From positions 186,001-250,000 of the forward strand of contig CAWDJV010000005.1 of the NCBI GenBank assembly GCA_963802795.1: DNA of 64,000 bases. Direction: 5' to 3'. Shown here piece by piece: positions 58,473-64,000 of this stretch. The position numbers and the translations under genes were made by a program. Each line of letters begins with the position of its first letter. Within the stretch, counting starts at the first letter, position 1. Source of the stretch: JAIBJN01 sp963802795. Lineage in GTDB: Bacteria; Actinomycetota; Thermoleophilia; Gaiellales; Gaiellaceae. A model generated the notes under the pieces. That model made no database searches and had not been told where the DNA came from. It worked only from the letters and a program-made list of their open reading frames with translations.

Positions 58473-59347
58473 CGAAATGCCTCGATCCGCCGGTAGCGGA
58501 GCCAGCACACGAGCGCGCCGGCCACGATCCACGCGGCCACGCCGGCGGCGACGAGCCAGGTCGAGAGCCTCTCGATCGGCACTCCCTCGAAGTGGAGCTC
58601 GTCGAAGATCCGGTAGGAGAGCTCGGACACGACGAACGGGAAGCTGAGCAGGTCGAGCGCGTCCGGCGCGCCCGCGCTCTCGATCGCGCCCCGAACCACG
58701 AGGGCCGGAACGAACAGGAGGAGCACGACGGCCACGGCGGCGGCCGCGCGCCGGGTCGTGAAGCTCGAGACCGCCAGCGAGACGCAGGCGTAGGCCAGCG
58801 CGGTCACGAGCCCGGTCGCGAGGATCTGCAGGAGAAGCTTGGGCGTCTCGCCGAGAGTCGGGCCGTACCCGGCGATCACGAAGGCGGCGAGCATGAAGAG
58901 GAGCGGGCCGAGCGTGATGACGAGCATCACCGCGAACACCGCCGCGCCCTTGGCCGCGAGGTAACGGTTTCGGTCGAGCGGCCCGGCGAGGTAGAGCGAG
59001 AGCATGCCCGACCGCCGGTCGGGGCAGAGCGCCTCGGGCGCGATGAGCGCAGCGAAGAGGGCCAGGGCGCTGCCGATGAAGAACGTGTACTCGCCGTAGG
59101 TGATCAGGTCGTCGACGAGCAGATCGTCGAGGAGCGCCGAGACGGCCACGGAGACGAGAGCCGGCGCGTACGCGATCACGAGCGTGAGCGCGGGAAGCAC
59201 CTTGTGGCGCGCGCCGCGCCCGAGCCCGAGCACCCGGCGCACGGTGAAGACCGCGAGAGTCCAGATCGCCCACGCCGGCCGGCGCCGCGCGCCCTCGTAG
59301 CCCCGGTAGCCGAGGTCGAAGAGGCGTGCGCCCTGCTCCGAGCTCAT
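58469..59347 (-). CDS. ABC-2 type permease
   Basis: 292 residues: RLFDLGYRGYEGARR at the N-terminus, then six helices including KVLPALTLVIAYAPALVSVAV, ALFAALIAPEALCPDRRSGMLSLYLAGPLDRNRY (ABC-2 motif), AVFAVMLVITLGPLLFMLAAF and WLVAAGVAAWIVAGALVCWL. It resembles the membrane subunits of Nos/CcmB-like exporters. The start overlaps the upstream ATPase stop and the end overlaps the next ATPase start. Confidence 0.82.
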   Translation of the reverse strand: MSSEQGARLFDLGYRGYEGARRRPAWAIWTLAVFTVRRVLGLGRGARHKVLPALTLVIAYAPALVSVAVSALLDDLLVDDLITYGEYTFFIGSALALFAALIAPEALCPDRRSGMLSLYLAGPLDRNRYLAAKGAAVFAVMLVITLGPLLFMLAAFVIAGYGPTLGETPKLLLQILATGLVTALAYACVSLAVSSFTTRRAAAAVAVVLLLFVPALVVRGAIESAGAPDALDLLSFPFVVSELSYRIFDELHFEGVPIERLSTWLVAAGVAAWIVAGALVCWLRYRRIEAFR

Positions 59348-60261
59348 GCTTCGGTTCCCATGTACACGTCCTCGAGGGTTCGTCCCCGAGGCGCAAGCCG
59401 CCTCAGCCCCACGCCGAGGTCGGCGACTGCGTCGCGCACCGCGTCGTGGTCGCCGTCGGCGCCCACCAGGATGACCACCCCGTCCTGGACCGTGGCGTCG
59501 AAGCCGCGCCCGGTGAGGAGCGCCGCCAGCTCGTCGGCGCGATCGTCGACCTCCACCACGAGCCCCTCGGGACCGCGGCGGAGGTCCGCGAGCGTCCCCG
59601 CGTGCGCGACCACGCCTCCCTCGACGATCACCACCGCGTCGCAGATCCGCTCCACCTCCTCGAGGTGGTGCGACGAGATCACGATGTGCATCCCGAACTC
59701 GGAGCCGATGCGGCGGATGAGGTCGAGCATCTCCGTCCGCTGGACCGGGTCGAGCCCGTCGGTCGGCTCGTCGAGGAGCACGAGCTCGGGATCGTGCGCG
59801 ATCGCCGTCGCGAGCTTGACGCGCTGCCGCTGCCCGGTCGACATCGAGCCGACGGGCCGGAAGCGCTCCTCGCCGAGACCCACCAGCCAGAGGGCATCGT
59901 TCGCACGCTGAACGGCGGCGCGCGCCGGGATGAGATGCAGCTCCGCGAGGTGCCGCACGAGATCCGCGGCGGCGAGCTCGGCGGGCAGCTCGTGGTGCTC
60001 GGGCGAGTAGCCGATGCGGGCACGCACCCCGATTCCCGCCGTGGCGGGGTCCTCGCCCAGCACGACCAGATGGCCTTCGTCCCGCGAGCGGAGCCCGAGC
60101 ATCAGCGAGAGGAAGGTGGTCTTTCCGGCTCCGTTGGAGCCGAGTAGGCCCGTCACTCCGGTGCCGATCTCGGCGTCCAGACCGGCGAGCGCGACGGTAC
60201 GCCCGTAGCGCTTGACCACCCCACGGGCGGAGACGACGGATGGAGAGTGAGGCTCAGGCAC
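59344..60261 (-). CDS. ABC transporter ATP-binding protein
   Basis: 305 residues. Walker A GLLGSNGAGKTTFLSLMLG, Q-loop IGYSPEHHEL, signature STGQRQRVKLATAIAH, Walker B LVLLDEPTDGLDP, H-loop SSHHLEEVE. EHHELP at the Q-loop position lacks the usual Gln, as in some exporter ATPases. It is the first gene of the operon of two ATPases and two permeases, each overlapping the next by four bases, which suggests translational coupling of a double exporter. Confidence 0.9.
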   Translation of the reverse strand: MPEPHSPSVVSARGVVKRYGRTVALAGLDAEIGTGVTGLLGSNGAGKTTFLSLMLGLRSRDEGHLVVLGEDPATAGIGVRARIGYSPEHHELPAELAAADLVRHLAELHLIPARAAVQRANDALWLVGLGEERFRPVGSMSTGQRQRVKLATAIAHDPELVLLDEPTDGLDPVQRTEMLDLIRRIGSEFGMHIVISSHHLEEVERICDAVVIVEGGVVAHAGTLADLRRGPEGLVVEVDDRADELAALLTGRGFDATVQDGVVILVGADGDHDAVRDAVADLGVGLRRLAPRGRTLEDVYMGTEA

Positions 60262-60358
60262 GGGCGAGTGCGCGACGGCTGATCACGATTCTCGTTCCTT
60301 TCCCACGGCCCTGCCCGCTCTGCGATTCGCCGAGCCTCGGGCTAGCGCGACGAGACGC

Positions 60359-61802
60359 TCAGTCGAACTCTGCGGCGGGCTCCGCGTGCGCGGGGACGCT
60401 CATCGGCTTGGCGCGGAGGAGGACGGCGGCGAGCACCGCTGCGGCGGCCGCGAAGACAGCCCCGGCGATGAACGCGGCCTGGTAGCCGCCGGTCAACGCC
60501 GCGAGCGCGCTCTCGCCCGACGCCTCCAGGCTTTCCGTACGCGCGTCGGCGAGGCTGGCGAGAACGGCCAGGCCGAGCGCGCCGCCCATCATGAACGCCG
60601 TGTTGACGACGCCCGAAGCGAGGCCGGCTTCGGACTGATCGACGTCTCCCATGGCGGCGAGGAGGAGCGGGTTGAACGTGATGCCGCCGCCGAGGCCGAA
60701 GAAGATCATGCCCGGGAGAACGTCGACGACGTAGTTTCCGTCGACGGGCACCCGCGAGAAGAGGAGGAGGCCGACCACGAACAGTCCGAGCCCGCCGATG
60801 AGCGGCGGCTTGATGCCGAACCGCATCACGAGCCGGTCGGAGAGCGCTATCGAGGCCAGGCCCCAGACGATCGTCGAGGGCAGGAAGGCGAGCCCCACCT
60901 CGAGCGGCGAGTAGCCGAGCACCGAGTTGAAGATAGAGCGCGGAGAGGAAGAACAGGCCGAACATCGCGCCCGCCATCAGGACGCCGACCGCATTGGCCG
61001 TGGCGACGTTGCGATGCCGGAAGAGGCCGAGCGGCATGAGCGGCGCCGAGACGCGCGCTTCGATCGCGAGGAAGATCGCCAGGAGCGCGCCGGCAGCGAC
61101 GAGCAGGCCGATCGTCTCGCCGGACGACCAGCCGGTCTCGTTCCCGTTCACGATCGCGTAGACGGCGAGCATGAGCGCTGCCGTCACCGTGACTGCGCCC
61201 GCGATGTCGAGCCGACCGGTGGCCGCCTGGCGGCGGTCACCCGGGAGGAGCATCACGGTGAGCACGAAGACGGCGACGCCGACCGGCAGGTTCACGAGGA
61301 AGATCCAGTGCCAGCTGAGCACGTCCGTGAGGACTCCCCCGAGCAGAACGCCCGCGGTGCCGCCACCGGAGAGGACGAAGCCGACGATGCCCATCGCCTT
61401 GGCGCGCTCGGCCGGCTCGGTGAAGAGGATCATGATCAGCGAGAGGGCCACAACCGAGACGATCGCGCCGCCGAGGCCCTGGACGGCGCGTGCGCCGATC
61501 AGGAACTCCTGCGAGGTGGCAAGACCGCACGCGAGCGAGGCGAGCGTGAAGACGGCGATGCCGATCAGGAAGAGGCGGCGATGCCCGTACAGGTCGCCCA
61601 GCCTTCCGCCGAGCAGGAGGAAGCCGCCGAACGTGAGCAGATAGGCGTTCACGACCCAGGCGAGCGAGGTCTTCGAGAAGCCGAGATCGTCCTGGATCGA
61701 CGGCAGGGCGACGTTCACGATCGTCGAGTCGAGCACGATCATGAGATCGCCGAGGCAGAGGACGAGGAGCGCGAGCCAGCGCTTGCGGCCGTCGAGGCTC
61801 AT
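60359..61802 (-). CDS. DHA2-type MFS drug exporter (EmrB/QacA-like) (one frameshift)
   Basis: ATG 61802 starts KRWLALLVLCLGDLMIVLDSTIVNVALPSI, the signature of the 14-helix DHA2 family, with GGRLGDLYGHRR (motif A) and GFVLSGGGTAGVLLGGVLTD (motif C, antiporter motif). A frame change near 60930 joins LSALYLQL to VLGYSPLEVGLAFLPS. The rest follows to ELRAKPMS-like tail with no further break. Total ~480 residues. Divergent from a YafY/WYL regulator, with an inverted repeat between, which suggests local control. Confidence 0.85.
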
Positions 61803-61900
61803 GCTGCTCCGTGACGGGAGCCCTGGGCCATCTCACTCCGGAACGAGAGCATCCCCGCGATCATTCCCCCCGTCGCCATGCCGACACACCGTATCGGCCT

Positions 61901-61923
61901 ATGCGGTCAGCTTTTGTCCGCAT
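61901..61923. promoter_or_regulatory. Inverted repeat in the exporter/regulator divergent promoter
   Basis: ATGCGG (61901-61906) and CCGCAT (61918-61923) flank 11 bases, including a TTTT run, in the gap between the divergent exporter and regulator genes. It is a plausible dimer operator for the WYL protein. Confidence 0.45.
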
Positions 61924-61943
61924 GATCTGGAAGGCTAGGGCCC

Positions 61944-62909
61944 GTGCTGGAGACGTCGGCACGCCTCCTGAAGCTGCTCTCGCTGCTCCAGTCCCGGCGG
62001 TCGTGGACGGGCCCGGAGCTGGCGGCCGAGCTCGCGGTTTCCGCGCGGACTGTCCGTCGCGACGTGGATCGCCTGCGGCGGCTCGGGTACCCGGTCCGAG
62101 CCGCGCCCGGCGTCGAGGGGGGCTATCGACTCGGCGCGGGGGCCGAGCTTCCTCCGCTTCTCCTCGACGACGAAGAGGCAGTGGCGGTCGCCGTCGGGCT
62201 TCGCACGGCAGCCGGCGGCACCGCCGGGATCGAGGAAACGTCGCTCAGGGCGCTGGTGAAGCTCGAGCACCTGCTGCCGTCCCGGCTCCGCCGCCGCGTG
62301 AACGCGCTGCGGACGTAAACGGTCTCGCTGGCAGGCTCAACGGACGCGGTGGAGGCCGGCTCCCTGGCCACCATCGCCGCCGCGTGCCGCGACCACGAGC
62401 GGCTCCGGTTCCCGTATCGAAAGCACGACGGGACGAAGAGCAGGCGCATGGTAGAGCCGCATCGACTCGTGCACCTGGGGCGCCGCTGGTACCTGGTCGG
62501 CTGGGACGTGGGGCGAGGGGACTGGCGCACGTTCCGCGTCGACCGGATCGAGCGGCCGCCGTCCACGGATCGCCGCTTCGTGCCGAGGAAGCCGCCCGCG
62601 CGGGACATCGGCGCCTATGTCGCCGCCGCCGTGTCGGCCGCACGCGACCGCTACCAGGCCCAGGTCATCCTGCACGCGCCGCTGGCGCAGGTGGCACCGT
62701 CCGTGCCGCCTTCGTACGGAACTCTGGAGGCGATCGACGAGCGCACCTGCCTCCTCCGCACCGGCTCGGACTGGCTCGACGGCCTGGCCGTCTACGTCGC
62801 GTCGATCGGAGTCGACTTCGAGGTCGTCGAGCCGCCCGAGTTCGTCGACCAGGTTCGCGTGCTCGCCGAGCGCTTCCGCCGCGCGACTCCGGAGCGTTCG
62901 CCGGGCTGA
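61944..62909 (+). CDS. YafY/WYL-type transcriptional regulator with in-frame stop
   Basis: GTG 61944 opens a DeoR-type helix-turn-helix: SARLLKLLSLLQSRRSWTGP, ELAVSARTVRRDVDRLRRLG, GVEGGYRLGAG and the WYL region LRFPYRKHDGTKSRRMVEPH, LVHLGRRWYLVGWDVGRGDWRTFRVDRIE. The reading frame is the same throughout, but a TAA at 62316-62318 interrupts it after VNALRT where homologues continue. A GTG at 62349 could restart the C-terminal part. Either a nonsense mutation, a base error, or two separate polypeptides. Total length ~320 residues. Confidence 0.72.
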
Positions 62910-62913
62910 CGGG

Positions 62914-63321
62914 TCAGTCGCCCGCGAGAGTGCCCCAGGCGAACCAGCTGCGCGGCTCGATCACGGCGGTGATGCTCTGCCGCTCGCGGTTCCAGTACGG
63001 CTCGCCGCGATACCGTCGGGACAGGCGGTCGATGTCCTCGAGCTCGGGGTCGTCCCGCAGCTCGACGACGTCTCCGGCCAGGAGAAGATGGCTGTACCAG
63101 TCGTCGCGCGACATGATCGTCACGGCCACGCGTGGATCGCGCCGCATATGGTCGAGGCGCCGTCTCGACGCGTCCATGTTCACCAGCAGACGCCCGTCTC
63201 GCCACTCGTACCAGGTGGGCACGGCATGGGGCGAGCCGTCGGGCCGCAGCGTTGCGATCACCGCGGGATTCGCGTCGGCGAGGAACGGCTCGAACCTGGG
63301 CGGGACCGGAGCGGGAGGCAT
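62914..63321 (-). CDS. Pyridoxamine-phosphate-oxidase-fold (PPOX/F420-type) protein
   Basis: 135 residues: FLADANPAVIATLRPDGSPH, AVPTWYEWRDGRLLVNMDAS, RLDHMRRDPRVAVTIMSRDD. This is the split beta-barrel flavin/F420-binding fold of the PPOX class. It probably reduces a small molecule with F420H2 or FMN. ATG 63321 is supported by GGAGGC-like sequence near it. Convergent with the WYL regulator, four bases apart, and downstream of a sigma factor gene. Confidence 0.8.
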   Translation of the reverse strand: MPPAPVPPRFEPFLADANPAVIATLRPDGSPHAVPTWYEWRDGRLLVNMDASRRRLDHMRRDPRVAVTIMSRDDWYSHLLLAGDVVELRDDPELEDIDRLSRRYRGEPYWNRERQSITAVIEPRSWFAWGTLAGD

Positions 63322-63341
63322 CCCGTCGTCTGGAGCGCCGG

Positions 63342-64000
63342 CTACCGCTCGAGCCGGAGCGGCAGGCCGAAGAGCGGGAACAGGCTCGCGGTGTCGAGGA
63401 AGAAGGTGATCGCCGCGATCCGGCCGCCCGTGATCTCGAGGACCTGGAGGGACCACGCCTCGTGGCCTCCGTCCCCGTCGGGCCTGTACTGGCCGAACGC
63501 GGGCGAGCCGTTCGCCTGGGTGGCGACGAGGCGCGAGCCACGGCAGCCGATGCCGGGCCCGAGGCACCAGCGGCGGATGTCGAGGTGGTCGTGCAGCCAC
63601 AGCTCGTACGGCGGCATCGACCACGTCGCATCCTCGTGCAGAAGCGATGTGAGCGCGTCGAGGTCGTACCGCTCGAACGCGTCGACGTAGCGCTCGAGGA
63701 ACGCCTGCTGCTCGTCGTCCATCGGCTCGGCCGGCTCGGTCTCGGCGACGTCGGTCGCCGCGATGGTCGCGCGCGCCCGCTGGAGGGCGCTGTTGACCGA
63801 CGCGACGGAGGTGTCGAGCAGCTCCGCGACCTCGCTCGCCTTCCAGGACATGACCTCCCGCAGGATCAGCACCGCTCGCTGCCGCGGAGGAAGGTGTTGA
63901 AGCGCGGCGATGAACGCGAGCCGAACCGTCTCACGAGTGGCCGCGAGCTCGGCCGGGTCGCCGTCTGCCGGAAGCACGCGGCTGTCCGGCACCGGCAGGA
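63342..64000 (-). CDS. ECF sigma factor with C-terminal SnoaL-like domain, 5'-truncated by window edge
   Basis: The window shows region 4 of a sigma-70-type ECF factor (VRLAFIAALQHLPPRQRAVL, LREVMSWKASEVAELLDTSV, ASVNSALQRARATI) and a fused SnoaL/NTF2 domain (FLERYVDAFERYDLDALTSL, LHEDATWSMPPY, IAAITFFLDTASLFPLFGLP). The pattern is that of the SigX5/SigJ-like subgroup, where the NTF2 domain controls the sigma activity. Region 2 lies outside the window. It may control the neighbouring PPOX gene. Confidence 0.85.
   Translation of the reverse strand, partial: LPVPDSRVLPADGDPAELAATRETVRLAFIAALQHLPPRQRAVLILREVMSWKASEVAELLDTSVASVNSALQRARATIAATDVAETEPAEPMDDEQQAFLERYVDAFERYDLDALTSLLHEDATWSMPPYELWLHDHLDIRRWCLGPGIGCRGSRLVATQANGSPAFGQYRPDGDGGHEAWSLQVLEITGGRIAAITFFLDTASLFPLFGLPLRLER

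Overview
The window reads as a chromosome segment from a very GC-rich actinobacterium. Three things point towards the soil classes around Thermoleophilia/Gaiellales: very strong G/C bias at third codon positions, GTG starts, and secreted proteins built from Ig-like, LamG and SYAYRWRRCD-type repeats. This placement is an inference from composition and families, not from a marker gene. No rRNA, tRNA, CRISPR array, transposase or phage gene was found. About thirty genes are interrupted by single-base frameshifts while both halves keep intact family motifs, often at G/C runs. Most of these look like consensus errors of a long-read assembly rather than real decay, so they are annotated as one gene each with approximate shift positions.

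Region 1 (1-19.2 kb) is a surface polysaccharide locus. The plus-strand block (1-6.2 kb) holds a glycosyltransferase fused to a PAP2-like domain, a formyltransferase, a DUF3473-type polysaccharide deacetylase, a secreted protein and a glycosyltransferase. The minus-strand block (6.2-14.3 kb) holds an APH-fold phosphotransferase, a second NodB deacetylase, a Wzx-type flippase, a metallophosphoesterase, an ATP-grasp ligase, a glycosyltransferase and a CelD-like acetyltransferase. The plus-strand block at 14.4-19.2 kb holds an O-antigen-ligase/polymerase-like protein, a Wzz-kinase fusion, a possible structured RNA leader and a polyprenyl-phosphate sugar transferase. Together they cover lipid-linked initiation, glycosyl transfer, decoration, export, polymerisation and chain-length control.

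Region 2 (19.4-26.7 kb) is one giant secreted mosaic protein of about 2,330 residues (Ig-like repeats, two LamG domains, C-terminal metallophosphatase-like domain), followed by the relic of a DNRLRE-domain surface protein.

Region 3 (26.7-47.4 kb) is a mixed accessory region: MarR and HxlR regulators next to divergent enzymes, an arginase-family protein, an FAD-linked oxidase, a UPF0104 membrane protein, an arylsulfatase followed by the last 25 codons of a lost formylglycine-generating enzyme, a membrane-anchored alpha/beta hydrolase, an MMPL transporter with a two-component system, a ten-residue-repeat protein, and small VOC, RibD-type, cupin and DUF1203 proteins.

Region 4 (47.5-64 kb) holds an ABC exporter whose ATPase gene is cut in two by a 1.6 kb island of decayed genes, an SDR, a formylglycine-generating enzyme next to its likely client sulfatase, a truncated amino-acid permease, a cysteine-dioxygenase-like protein, a tightly overlapping four-gene double ABC transporter, a DHA2 drug exporter divergent from a YafY/WYL regulator, an F420/PPOX-type oxidoreductase and the 3' part of an ECF sigma factor gene.
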